Part shown: one piece after another, positions 31,642-39,798 of the stretch
Layout: every line of letters starts with the position of its first letter
How positions within the stretch are numbered: the stretch's first letter is position 1
Source: Burkholderiales bacterium
GTDB taxonomy: Bacteria > Pseudomonadota > Gammaproteobacteria > Burkholderiales > Burkholderiaceae_C
Direction: 5' to 3'
DNA: 42,517 nt
NCBI GenBank assembly: GCA_019509985.1
Contig: JAEKLF010000132.1
Coordinates: 1-42,517 of the forward strand
Position numbers and translations under genes: made by a program
Notes under the pieces: model-generated
Told to the model about the DNA's origin: nothing
The model's input: only the letters and a program-made list of their open reading frames with translations
Database searches by the model: none

Positions 31642-32043
31642 TCAGGCCATGCCCATGCCGAGCACCATCATCGCCATGCCGACGACGCTGACCGCCCACA
31701 CGCCGGTGCGCAGGAAGGGGATGCCGGCGAAGTAGACCGGCAGATAGACCACACGGGCCCACAGGAAGACCTGGGCGCCGAGCAGCACGCGCTCGTTCGT
31801 CGCGCCGGCGGCCTGGGCGGCGAGTGCCAGCACGGCAAAGAACACCAGGTTCTCGAAGGTGTTGGCCGCTGCGCGCCCGGCACGGCCGGCCAGCGGCGTG
31901 GCCGGTGGCAGGTTGTCGCGGTTGCCGAAGGCCAGCATCAGGCCCTTGGGCGTCCAGGCCCTGGCCCGGATCAGACTGGCCCCGAGCACGACCAGCCAGG
32001 TGAGCAGGGCCATGCAGATGACGAGAGACAGCAGCTTGGGCAT
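31642..32043 (-). CDS. MAPEG-family membrane protein
   Basis: A 133-residue four-helix membrane protein of the MAPEG superfamily (glutathione/eicosanoid metabolism proteins). Features: RAAANTFENLVFFAVLAL and QVFLWARVVYLPVYFAGIPFLRTGVW. Bacterial members have mostly unproven functions. It stands between small conserved genes on the minus strand. Confidence 0.9.
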   Translation of the reverse strand: MPKLLSLVICMALLTWLVVLGASLIRARAWTPKGLMLAFGNRDNLPPATPLAGRAGRAAANTFENLVFFAVLALAAQAAGATNERVLLGAQVFLWARVVYLPVYFAGIPFLRTGVWAVSVVGMAMMVLGMGMA

Positions 32044-32088
32044 GGGAGATTCCTCCGGTGTTGGCGCATCAAGCCGACGCGCCCCGCA

Positions 32089-32367
32089 TCATCCGCCCGG
32101 GCTGGCGAAGCGTGCCTGCGAGCGAACCCTCGCCTTTTCCGCCTCGATCTCGCGGTTCTTGGGCTCGGCCGTCGTCACCAGCGCGGCGATCAGCGTGCGT
32201 GCCTCGTCGGCGATGGCCGCGACCGCATGGTCGAAGGCCGCCGCGTTGGCCTGCGAAGGCACGTTGAAGCCGCTGAGCTTGCGCACGAACTGCAGTGCGG
32301 CGTCGCGGATCTCGACCTCGGTGGCCGGCGGTTCGAAATTGAAGAGGGTGCGAATGTTGCGGCACAT
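32089..32367 (-). CDS. DUF2277 family protein
   Basis: A 92-residue protein starting MCRNIRTLFNFEPPATEVEIRDAALQFVRKLSGFNVPS, the DUF2277 signature, with a lysine/arginine-rich C terminus. Function unknown. AAGGAC stands 9 bases before the ATG. It follows a short OXLD1-like gene by 13 bases on the minus strand; the frame upstream is open but belongs to the other gene. Confidence 0.85.
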   Translation of the reverse strand: MCRNIRTLFNFEPPATEVEIRDAALQFVRKLSGFNVPSQANAAAFDHAVAAIADEARTLIAALVTTAEPKNREIEAEKARVRSQARFASPGG

Positions 32368-32380
32368 GGCGTGGTGTCCT

Positions 32381-32566
32381 TCAGCTGGCGTCCGGATGCC
32401 GCTCGCGCCACGCGCGCAAGGCGCGGCGGTAGTCGTCCATGGCCAGGTCGTAGAGGTCGAAGATGCAGGGGTCACAGCCGTTGCCGCAGCAGGCGTCGAG
32501 ATCGGGCTGCGGCGGGAGCGGCGGTTTGGGATCGGGGTCCTGGCCGGGGTCTGGCGATGTGGTCAT
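32381..32566 (-). CDS. Oxidoreductase-like (OXLD1/PF09791-type) small protein
   Basis: A 61-residue protein with a proline-rich N terminus and DACCGNGCDPCIFDLYDLAMDDYRRALRAW, which is the cysteine motif of the short oxidoreductase-like domain. Four cysteines in CC-x2-C-x2-C could bind metal. Function unknown. It lies directly upstream of the DUF2277 gene, sharing an operon. Confidence 0.85.
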   Translation of the reverse strand: MTTSPDPGQDPDPKPPLPPQPDLDACCGNGCDPCIFDLYDLAMDDYRRALRAWRERHPDAS

Positions 32567-32664
32567 CGGGTGAATTCTTCCAAAGCCTGCTGCTGCGTTC
32601 CTAACGCCATCCTGATGCCCGCGCGCCTAGCATTGCATCACCTCATGTCTCCAAGGAGAGCAGC

Positions 32665-32991
32665 GTGCTCATCGCCACCACGGAAAACCTCGCCGGCCAT
32701 CGCGTCGTCGAAGTCAAGGGCCAGGTCTTTGGCGTCGTCGTCCGCAGCCGCGGCCTGGCGGGCAACATCATGGCGGGCCTGCGGTCCCTCATCGGCGGCG
32801 AGATCACCGAGTACACGCAACTGCTGGAAGAGGCCCGCCGCCACGCCATCGACCGCATGGTGAAGAATGCCAACCTGATGGGCGGCAATGCCGTCGTCAT
32901 GATGCGCTTCGACTCGTCGGAGATGGGCCAGACGATGAGCGAGATCGTCGCCTACGGCACGGCCGTGGTGGTCGAGAAGCTGCCGGCCTGA
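32665..32991 (+). CDS. YbjQ/UPF0145 family protein
   Basis: A 108-residue protein of the heavy-metal-binding-like YbjQ family: ENLAGHRVVEVKGQVFGVVVRSRG and GGEITEYTQLLEEARRHAIDRM. GTG is the start (32665), with AAGGAGAG about 5 bases ahead. The family forms pentamers; the biological role is unclear. It is divergent from the OXLD1-like gene. Confidence 0.92.
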   Translation: MLIATTENLAGHRVVEVKGQVFGVVVRSRGLAGNIMAGLRSLIGGEITEYTQLLEEARRHAIDRMVKNANLMGGNAVVMMRFDSSEMGQTMSEIVAYGTAVVVEKLPA

Positions 32992-32995
32992 TGCC

Positions 32996-33391
32996 ATGCT
33001 GCGCACTGGACTGTTCGTCGTTGCCCTGGTGGTCTGCGTGATCGGCCTGGGCGCCCGCCTGGCCGGCCATCACGAGGCAACGCCAGCCTTCATTTGGGGC
33101 GGCCTGATCGCGGCGGCCGTGTGGCTGGAGCGTTGGCGCTACCGAAGCCGCGCCGCGCCTGACAGCGGCGACTGGCAGAAGATGGACGAGCGCTTCATCG
33201 ACCCCGAGTCCGGACAGCCGGTGCAGGTGTTCTACAACCCGCGCACCGGTGATGAAAACCATTCTTCGCAGAGGCTCAGTCCCGCTAACCATGGTCATGT
33301 GGTGTTGCGCCCTGGCCTGCGTGATGCTGTCGCTCGCTTTCATGTTCAGGGCAGGCTGCGCCGGCGATCTCAAAGGCGGCACCCTGGGTAA
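32996..33391 (+). CDS. Hypothetical membrane protein with an anomalous C-terminal extension
   Basis: A 131-residue frame. The first 84 residues look like a real small membrane protein (two helices, then DERFIDPESGQPVQVFYNPRTG). As I recall, relatives end soon after that motif; here the frame continues for about 48 residues of low-complexity, Arg-rich sequence (RLRRRSQRR) that overlaps the next gene by 140 bases in another frame. The native stop was probably lost by a small mutation near 33250. Confidence 0.55.
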   Translation: MLRTGLFVVALVVCVIGLGARLAGHHEATPAFIWGGLIAAAVWLERWRYRSRAAPDSGDWQKMDERFIDPESGQPVQVFYNPRTGDENHSSQRLSPANHGHVVLRPGLRDAVARFHVQGRLRRRSQRRHPG

Positions 33392-33617
33392 TCCGGTCAA
33401 AGCGCTGGCGCTTGAAGGCGTCGGCGCACCGCTGGGCTGGCTGGGTCTTGCTTTCGCGATCATGGCTGCGCTGTGTCGGCCAAATGTGGCCATCGGGCGC
33501 CGGGGTGCCATCGCCGTGACGGTCTTGGTGCTGGGTGGTGCCGGCGTCGTGTTGCTGGGCGTGCAGTTCGAGATTTGGGGCACCCAGTCCTGTTTTGTCG
33601 AGGATCGCCATGGCTAG
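33252..33617 (+). CDS. Hypothetical membrane protein
   Basis: A 121-residue protein with three predicted helices (about 11-34, 61-76 and 85-107) and conserved-looking Cys pairs (WCCALAC). Not recognised. It overlaps the 3' part of the preceding frame by 140 bases; the hydrophobic coding pattern supports this frame as the real one in the overlap. The GTG at 33249 or an ATG at 33291 are alternative starts. Its stop overlaps the next gene's start by 8 bases. Confidence 0.55.
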   Translation: MKTILRRGSVPLTMVMWCCALACVMLSLAFMFRAGCAGDLKGGTLGNPVKALALEGVGAPLGWLGLAFAIMAALCRPNVAIGRRGAIAVTVLVLGGAGVVLLGVQFEIWGTQSCFVEDRHG

Positions 33618-34060
33618 CGGCACGGCGTACGCCATCAAGGCCGAGATCACCGATCCTCGGGTGGCGTCGTTCGAATTCGCCGCGCAGAAGACGATGTACG
33701 GCGGCAAGCTCATTGCCGCGGGCGACGTCATCTACCTCTTCGCCAGCGAGAACGAAGGCGGGGCCGGCCTGGTCGCCCGCGGCGTCGTCACGGCGGCCGG
33801 GCCCACGCGGCGTCGTCACGGCGGCCGGGCCCACGCCCAGGCGGCCGGGCGTCGAACGCCAGACGCCGCGCGTCAGCATCACGGTCAGGCGCACCGCGCT
33901 CGCGAAGCGCCGGCTTGGCCGCGCCGAACTCAAGCCCTTTGCGGACTGGAACGACGGCCGGCCCGAGACGGAGCTGAACTTCAAGTACTACCGCCAGGCG
34001 ACGAACAAGATCGTCGGCCTGAGCGACGAGGCGGCGGCCTTCCTCAGCGGCTTCTTCTGA
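33610..34060 (+). pseudogene. Conserved gene frameshifted by a 28-bp tandem duplication
   Basis: The N-terminal part, MASGTAYAIKAEITDPRVAS to VVTAAGPT, is in one frame; the C-terminal part, RRTALAKRRLGRAELKPFAD and ELNFKYYRQATNKIVGLS, ending at 34060, is in another. The shift comes from an exact 28-base duplication (33781-33808 and 33809-33836). Removing one copy restores a 140-residue protein. The product resembles a small single-domain protein with FEFAAQKTMYGGKLI and YRQATNKIVGLS blocks; a PUA/EVE-like fold is only a guess. GAGG ahead of the ATG supports the start. Confidence 0.75.
33781..33836. repeat. 28-bp perfect tandem duplication
   Basis: GGCGTCGTCACGGCGGCC... occurs twice in direct succession (33781-33808, 33809-33836), base for base identical. 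28 is not a multiple of three, so the second copy shifts the gene's reading frame. Such a duplication can be reverted or gained by slippage. Confidence 0.95.
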
Positions 34061-34061
34061 C

Positions 34062-34433
34062 TCAGGCTGCGGCGGCGCGGCGTGTGCGCAGGCGCTGCAG
34101 GCGGGCTTCCAGATCGACCAGCTCGCGGTCGTACTCCGTGTCCTTGATCGCCTCGATGCGGTCGCGAATGGCGCGCAGCTGCGTCAGCGGCTTGGACCCC
34201 GCCACGACCTCGGCCGGCAGGCGTTCGGCCATGTCGATCAGCGCGTCCGTGATGACGCCGAGCTGGTGGCCGTAGCTGGCCACGTCGAAGGCACGGGCCT
34301 CGATGCGCGCGTCGCCAGCCTGCGGCTTGATGCCGGCGAAGAACCAGTCGAGCCGCGGCTCGATGTCCTGCGCCACGTCACCGCTGAAGGGCAGGCGCAG
34401 CTGAGGCGCCCAGAGCCAGAACCATGGAAACAT
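34062..34433 (-). CDS. Hypothetical protein
   Basis: A 123-residue protein, MFPWFWLWAPQLRLPFSG then DVAQDIEPRLDWFFAGIKP, with a helical, charged C terminus (DTEYDRELVDLEARLQRLRTRR) that may form a coiled coil. Similar proteins seem to occur in other Burkholderiales without a function. GGGAG about 8 bases ahead of the ATG supports the start; the frame upstream is open but is antisense to the next gene's leader. Confidence 0.7.
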   Translation of the reverse strand: MFPWFWLWAPQLRLPFSGDVAQDIEPRLDWFFAGIKPQAGDARIEARAFDVASYGHQLGVITDALIDMAERLPAEVVAGSKPLTQLRAIRDRIEAIKDTEYDRELVDLEARLQRLRTRRAAAA

Positions 34434-34593
34434 CGGTTTTCTCCCTTGCACGCCAGGACTGCGGGCGTGTGTCGGCATGGTGGCGCACCGGCGTGCAGGC
34501 GGCAAGCGTGGCGGCTCCCCACCTACCACCCGATGCGCGGCAGGCATGACCGATATCATGGCTTTCGGACCCACGCTCGATTGCCCGCCACCG

Positions 34594-35454
34594 ATGATCA
34601 GCACCGCCATCCGGGCCCTCGCCCTTGCCAGCGCGGCAGGATTCGGCATCAGCGCGTGGGCCGCGCCTGCGGCTGGCGCGCCTTGGGTCGTGACCTATCC
34701 ATCGTCCGGCGCCGTCGGCGACAAGCGCGGCGACTACTACGTCAGCCTGCTCAAGCTGGCCCTGGACAAGGCGGATGGCAATTTCGAGGTGCAGTCCTCC
34801 ACGAATCCGAGCGTGGCGACGCGCGCCTTCGTCAGCATGGCCACCGGCCGCGGCATCGACGTGATCTGGGCACCCACCACGATCCAGCTGGAGCACGACT
34901 ACTTGCCGGTGCGCATCCCCCTCGACAAGGGCATCCTGGGATGGCGGATCTTCCTGATCGGCGAGGGTGATCGCGGCCTGTTCGAGGGCATCCGTTCAGT
35001 CAAGCAGCTCAAGGCTTTGCCGGCTGGCCAGGTCAGGGAATGGGTGGACACCGACATCCTGCGCGGCAACGGTTTCCCTGTCGTGGCCGCCACGCGCTAC
35101 GAGAATCTGTTCACGATGCTGGCGGCGCAACGCTTTCGCTACCTGCCGCGCGGCGTCGGCGAGATCTACGACGAAGCGCGCAACCACGGCCATCTGGGCC
35201 TGACGGTCGAACCCCACCTGGCGCTGCACTACCCGATGTGCACCTATTTCTTCGTGGCGAAGCAGAACACCGAGCTGGCCCAGCGCATCGAGCTGGGTCT
35301 GCGACGCGCCAACAAGGACGGATCGTTCGAGCAGCTCTTCCAGCAGTTCTATGGGCAGGCGCTGCAGGCCGCCAAGCTGGATGGCCGCCTGGTCTTCACC
35401 CTGGAGCGGCCGACCGCGCCACCGAGCTGCGTGCGGTCGGCCGTGCCGCAGTGA
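34594..35454 (+). CDS. Periplasmic solute-binding-like protein
   Basis: A 286-residue exported protein with a signal peptide (MISTAIRALALASAAGFGIS, cut near AWA-AP) and features of family 3 binding-protein folds: NPSVATRAFVSMATGRGIDVIW and TVEPHLALHYPMCTYFFVAKQNTELAQRIELGLRRA. No transporter genes are near it, as with the one at 20350-21123. Ligand unknown. Confidence 0.75.
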   Translation: MISTAIRALALASAAGFGISAWAAPAAGAPWVVTYPSSGAVGDKRGDYYVSLLKLALDKADGNFEVQSSTNPSVATRAFVSMATGRGIDVIWAPTTIQLEHDYLPVRIPLDKGILGWRIFLIGEGDRGLFEGIRSVKQLKALPAGQVREWVDTDILRGNGFPVVAATRYENLFTMLAAQRFRYLPRGVGEIYDEARNHGHLGLTVEPHLALHYPMCTYFFVAKQNTELAQRIELGLRRANKDGSFEQLFQQFYGQALQAAKLDGRLVFTLERPTAPPSCVRSAVPQ

Positions 35455-35475
35455 AGCGGCAGGCCGCGGCCGCCC

Positions 35476-38400
35476 TCAATGCACCCCGGCCAGCAACGCC
35501 GCATTCCCTCCCGCCGCGGCCGTGTTGACCGTCAGCGTCTGCTCCGCCGTGAAGCGATAGAGCTGGCGCACATGGCCGGCCGCGGTGACCAGGGGCAGGA
35601 TGGCGCCGGTGCGCCTGGCCAGCGCCTGGGCGAGCGTGTGGGCGGCGGCAGGGTCTGACGAGGCCAGCGCGACGCCGGCGAGCCGGGGCGCGGTGAGCAG
35701 GCCGGGCAGGGCCGAATCGGGCAGCAGCGTCAAGGCGCTGGCCGGCAGGCCGGCATGCAGCAGGGCCTGGCGGGACTGCTCGGCGCCGCCCAGCCAGATC
35801 ACGCTGTTGCCGGCCAGCAGCGCACTGACGACCGCCGCGAGGCCGGCCTCGGCGCGGCCCAGCACGGCGAAGACACCGCGGGCGTGGTGGCGCAGCGTGT
35901 TGCTCTCGCCAGTGGGGCCGGGCAGCACGGCATCGGCGAACAAGGCCTGGGCCGCGTTGAAGAGGCTGCGCAACGCGATGGCCGTGGGCGCATCCAGCGT
36001 GTCGGCGGCGCGGCGCAGCGTGGCGATGCGCTCGGCCAGTGGCGTGTCGCGCCAGCCGGCGTCGGCGCCGACGGCCAGGGGCTCGCTGCGGCCGTCCACG
36101 GTCAGCGGCGGAGGCGGCGTGTCGATGCGGGGCTCGGCACAGAAGCGGCGCAGGTAGTTCGGCCCGCCGGCCTTGGGGCCCGTGCCGGACAGGCCTTCGC
36201 CGCCGAAGGGCTGCACGCCGACGACCGCGCCGATGATGTTGCGGTTCACGTAGACGTTGCCGATGCGCGCCTCGTCGGCCAGGCGCTGGGCGCGGCTGTC
36301 GATGCGGGTCTGGATGCCGAGCGTGAGGCCGTAGCCCAGCGCGTTGATGTCGGCGATGACCTCGTCCACCGAGTCTTCGAAGCGCACGACGTGCAGCACG
36401 GGGCCGAAGATCTCTTCGCCGAGGTGGGCGATGCGCGGCAGCTCGAAGGCGACGGGACGGATCTGGCGCGGCATGGCCTCGGCCACGGGCGCTTCGGCCA
36501 GCAGCTTGGCATCGCGCTTCAGGCGCTCGACGTGGCGGCTGATGTTGGCATGGGCTTCGTCGTCGATGACGGGGCCGACGTCCGTGGCGAGATGGGCGGG
36601 CTGGCCGACGTGCAGTTGTTCCAGCGCGCCCTTGAGCATCTCGATGACGCCTTCGGCGATGCTGGACTGCACGCACAGCAGGCGCAGCGCCGAGCAGCGC
36701 TGGCCGGCGGAGCGGAAGGCCGATTGCACGACGGCGTCGATGACCTGCTCGGGCAGGGCCGTGGAGTCCACCACCATCGCGTTCAGGCCGCCGGTCTCGG
36801 CGATGAGGGGCACCGGCGAGTTGGGCTTGGCCGCCAGCGCCTTGTTGATGATTTGCGCGACGGCCGTGGAGCCGGTGAAGCAGACGCCGGCCGTGTGCGC
36901 GTGGGCCACGAGGCCGGCGCCGACCGTTTCGCCCGGGCCGTGCAGCAGCGCGAGTGCATCCGCCGGCACGCCGGCCTGGTGCAGCAGCTCGACCATCCTC
37001 AGCGCGACGAAAGGCGTCTGCTCGGCGGGCTTGGCGGCGACGGCGTTGCCGGCCACCAGCGCGGCGACGACCTGGCCCGCGAAGATCGCCAGCGGGAAGT
37101 TCCACGGGCTGATGCAGACGAAGACGCCGCGGCCCTGCATCAGCGCCGGCTCGGCTTCCGCCCGGTCCGCGTAATAACGCAGGAAGTCCACGGCCTCGCG
37201 CACCTCGGCGATGCAGTCGGCCTGGGTCTTGAAGGCTTCCTTGACGAGCAGCGCGCAGAACTCGGGCAGGCGGGCGTCGAGGTCGTCGGCGGCGCGGCGC
37301 AGGATGCCGGCACGGGCGGACACGGAGCGGCCGTTCCAGGCCGGGAAGCCGCCGTTCAGGCGCTGCATCGCGGCGTCGACCTCAGGACCCGTGGCTTCGG
37401 GCACGGCCAGCACCGGCGTGCTGTCCAGTGCGGCCTGCAGCGGCGCGCGCTGGGCCGGGTCGGCCAGGTCGGCGCCGGTGGAGTTGGCGCGGCCGCGGCC
37501 CTGGTCGTCCAGGTAGAGGGCCGGCGGCAACGGCAGCGCGCTCGCGCTGCGCATGTCGGCCAGCGGCGAGCCGAGCAGCTCGGGCACCTGCACGCTAGGG
37601 TCGGCCAGCTGGTGCACGAAGGACGAGTTGGCGCCGTTCTCCAGCAGCCGGCGCACGAGGTAGGCCAGCAGGTCGCGGTGCTCGCCCACCGGGGCGTAGA
37701 CGCGCACCGGAACGTCATGGGTGCTCCAGCCCCCCGCTTGAGCGGGGGGAGTGGGGGGTGTGGTCGACGTTGCCCCCGAAGGGGAGTGCCGCGAGAACTC
37801 GCGGTACACCCCTTCGCCCATGCCGTGCAGGCGCTGCATCTCGAAGAACGCACCGGTGGCGCGAGCCATCTGCACGATGGCCGCGATGGTGCCGGCGTTG
37901 TGGCTGGCGAACTGCGGGTAGATGACGTCGGCATGCTGGATCAGCGCGCGGGCGCAGGCCAGGTAGCTGACGTCGGTGTGCTGCTTGTGCGTGAACACCG
38001 GGTAGGCGTTCAGGCCCAGCTCCTGGGCGCGCTTGATCTCGCCGTCCCAGTAGGCGCCCTTGACCAGGCGCACCATGAAGCGCAGGCCGTGCTTGCGCGC
38101 GATGGCCGCCACCTCGTCGACGACCGCCAGCGCCCGGCTCTGGTAGGCCTGCACCGCCAGCCCGAAGCCGCGCCAGTGCGGGTAATGCGTGGCGATGCGC
38201 GCGGCCAGCGTGTCCAGCACATCCAGCGATAGCTCCAGGCGGTCGACCTCCTCGGCATCTATGGTCAGGTTGATGTTGGCCTCGGCGGCCAGCTCGATGA
38301 GCGTCCACACGCGCGGCAGCAGCTCGGCGAAGACGCGCTCGCGCTGCAGCACCTCGTAGCGGCTGAACAGGGCGCTGAGCTTGATGGAGATGCCGTCCGA

Positions 38401-39099
38401 CGCCTCGGGCGACGCGGCGCGCTTGCCGCCGGCAATGGCCTTGATGGCGGAGACATAGGACGCGTGATAGCGCAGCGCATCGGCCTCGGTGCGGGCGCCT
38501 TCGCCCAGCATGTCGTAGCTGAAGCGCAGCTGCCTTTGCTGCTTGCGCGCCGCATCGGCCTCGCTCATAGCCTCGCCGATGTTGCGACCCAGCACGAACT
38601 GCCGGCCCAGCAGCTGGATGGCGCGGACGGTGGCCGCGACCACGGTCTGCGCACCCAGGCGCTTGAACAAGCCGCCTTCGTCGTCAGACCCGGGCAGGAA
38701 GCGCTTGGACATGGAAATGGCCGAAGCCGACAGCGCGGCCAACATCTTGTGCGGGCTGCCCTCGCTGGCGCCATCGAAGTCGGCGCGGCTGAGCTGGTCG
38801 GCGGTCAGCGCAATGGCCGTGGGCGCATCGGGCACGCGCAGCAGCGCCTCTGCCAGCCGCATCAGGGCCAGGCCCTCGGCGGACGTGATGGGGTACTCGC
38901 GCAGCAGCGACTCCATCGCCCAGAACGGCGCCGGGTTCTTGCGCACCTGCTCCACCCAGGGCGCGGCCATGGCGATGACGCCGGGCCAATCCAGCGCGCC
39001 GCCGACGCGGTCGGCCAGGGCCTGCACGACGCCGTGCTCGGCCCGGTAGGGTTCGGGCAAGCGGGGCTGTTCGGGCGGGGCGACGAAGGGCGTGGGCAT
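35476..39099 (-). CDS. putA: Bifunctional proline dehydrogenase / P5C dehydrogenase
   Basis: A 1207-residue PutA that oxidises proline to glutamate. Proline dehydrogenase part (about 150-480): RLVKGAYWDGEIKRAQELGL, THKQHTDVSYLAC, YPQFASHNAGTIAAI, MQRLHGMGEG. P5C dehydrogenase part (about 560-1000): SPWNFPLAIFAGQVVAALVA, catalytic E768 in AETGGLNA and C802 in AGQRCSAL. It lacks the N-terminal ribbon-helix-helix of trifunctional PutA, so another protein must regulate it; a divergent Lrp gene fits. An insertion-like segment (about residues 433-464) is rich in Pro/Gly/Ser and encoded by palindromic DNA. AGGAGC ahead of the ATG at 39099 supports the start. Confidence 0.95.
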   Translation of the reverse strand: MPTPFVAPPEQPRLPEPYRAEHGVVQALADRVGGALDWPGVIAMAAPWVEQVRKNPAPFWAMESLLREYPITSAEGLALMRLAEALLRVPDAPTAIALTADQLSRADFDGASEGSPHKMLAALSASAISMSKRFLPGSDDEGGLFKRLGAQTVVAATVRAIQLLGRQFVLGRNIGEAMSEADAARKQQRQLRFSYDMLGEGARTEADALRYHASYVSAIKAIAGGKRAASPEASDGISIKLSALFSRYEVLQRERVFAELLPRVWTLIELAAEANINLTIDAEEVDRLELSLDVLDTLAARIATHYPHWRGFGLAVQAYQSRALAVVDEVAAIARKHGLRFMVRLVKGAYWDGEIKRAQELGLNAYPVFTHKQHTDVSYLACARALIQHADVIYPQFASHNAGTIAAIVQMARATGAFFEMQRLHGMGEGVYREFSRHSPSGATSTTPPTPPAQAGGWSTHDVPVRVYAPVGEHRDLLAYLVRRLLENGANSSFVHQLADPSVQVPELLGSPLADMRSASALPLPPALYLDDQGRGRANSTGADLADPAQRAPLQAALDSTPVLAVPEATGPEVDAAMQRLNGGFPAWNGRSVSARAGILRRAADDLDARLPEFCALLVKEAFKTQADCIAEVREAVDFLRYYADRAEAEPALMQGRGVFVCISPWNFPLAIFAGQVVAALVAGNAVAAKPAEQTPFVALRMVELLHQAGVPADALALLHGPGETVGAGLVAHAHTAGVCFTGSTAVAQIINKALAAKPNSPVPLIAETGGLNAMVVDSTALPEQVIDAVVQSAFRSAGQRCSALRLLCVQSSIAEGVIEMLKGALEQLHVGQPAHLATDVGPVIDDEAHANISRHVERLKRDAKLLAEAPVAEAMPRQIRPVAFELPRIAHLGEEIFGPVLHVVRFEDSVDEVIADINALGYGLTLGIQTRIDSRAQRLADEARIGNVYVNRNIIGAVVGVQPFGGEGLSGTGPKAGGPNYLRRFCAEPRIDTPPPPLTVDGRSEPLAVGADAGWRDTPLAERIATLRRAADTLDAPTAIALRSLFNAAQALFADAVLPGPTGESNTLRHHARGVFAVLGRAEAGLAAVVSALLAGNSVIWLGGAEQSRQALLHAGLPASALTLLPDSALPGLLTAPRLAGVALASSDPAAAHTLAQALARRTGAILPLVTAAGHVRQLYRFTAEQTLTVNTAAAGGNAALLAGVH
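37730..37804. repeat. Palindromic element inside putA
   Basis: Three hairpins in 75 bases: CCCCCCGCT-N2-AGCGGGGGG (37730-37749), CCCC-N3-GGGG (37774-37784) and CCGCGAG-N2-CTCGCGG (37789-37804). The reading frame of putA stays open through it. It encodes residues with the pattern REFSRHSPSGATSTT and PPTPPAQAGGW, between the conserved GMGEGVY and VRVYAPVG blocks. Confidence 0.75.
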
Positions 39100-39141
39100 G
39101 GCGGGGCTCCTGGTGAGGTTTCGCACTCTATCGGCGCTTCG

Positions 39142-39168
39142 CTTGGATTAAATTCCAAGGATTCCAAG
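39142..39168. promoter_or_regulatory. Lrp-type operator between putA and its regulator
   Basis: CTTGGA-N6-TCCAAG (39142-39159) has perfect 6-base arms, and ATTCCAAG is repeated 9 bases further (39152-39159 and 39161-39168). It lies 43 bases from the putA ATG and 21 bases ahead of the Lrp-family gene. This is the classic place for a divergent Lrp/AsnC regulator to bind. Confidence 0.6.
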
Positions 39169-39188
39169 AATGACCGACAAAGATCCAG

Positions 39189-39659
39189 ATGGACGACGAA
39201 ACCAAACTCGACAAGATCGACGCGCGCATCTTGCGCGTGCTGCAGGCTGATGGGCGGATTTCCAACCTCAAGCTGGCGGAAACGGTGCACCTGTCGCCGA
39301 CCGCCGTGCTGGAGCGCGTCAAGCGGCTGACGCGTGACGGCTTCATCCTCGGCTACGAGGCGCGGCTGAACCCGGCCAAGCTGGGCGCGGCCATGCTGGT
39401 CTTCATCGAGGTGCACCTGGACCGCACGGTGATGGACGTGATGGACAACTTCAAGGCCGCCGTCCAAGCCCGCGCCGAGATCCTGGAATGCCACCTCGTG
39501 GCAGGCGGCTTCGACTATCTGCTCAAGACGCGGGTGCGCGACATGGGGGCGTACCGGGAGTTCATCGGCAGCGTCATCTGGACGCTGCCGGGGGTGAGGG
39601 AGACGCGGACGTATGCGGTGATGGAAGAGGTGAAGGCGACGAATGCGCTGGCGTTTTGA
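39189..39659 (+). CDS. Lrp/AsnC-family regulator, probably of putA
   Basis: A 156-residue Lrp/AsnC protein: an N-terminal HTH (LDKIDARILRVLQADGRISNLKLAETVHLSPTAVLERVKRL) and a C-terminal RAM effector domain (AAMLVFIEVHLD, ILECHLVAGGFDYLLKTRVRD). Divergent from putA with a palindrome between them, so it probably acts as a PutR-like activator responding to proline, as such genes do in Agrobacterium and relatives. That role is inferred. Confidence 0.9.
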   Translation: MDDETKLDKIDARILRVLQADGRISNLKLAETVHLSPTAVLERVKRLTRDGFILGYEARLNPAKLGAAMLVFIEVHLDRTVMDVMDNFKAAVQARAEILECHLVAGGFDYLLKTRVRDMGAYREFIGSVIWTLPGVRETRTYAVMEEVKATNALAF

Positions 39660-39798
39660 ATCTGCAGGCTCGATCAGTGATCGTGGCAAGAACTTCCGCG
39701 GACGACTTGGGGCCAGTTGCACTCAACGTTGAAGTTCACCTGCTGACTGAGGCTTGCCGAAGGATGTAGGTGAAATGAGGCCGGCTAGGGACGGACCG

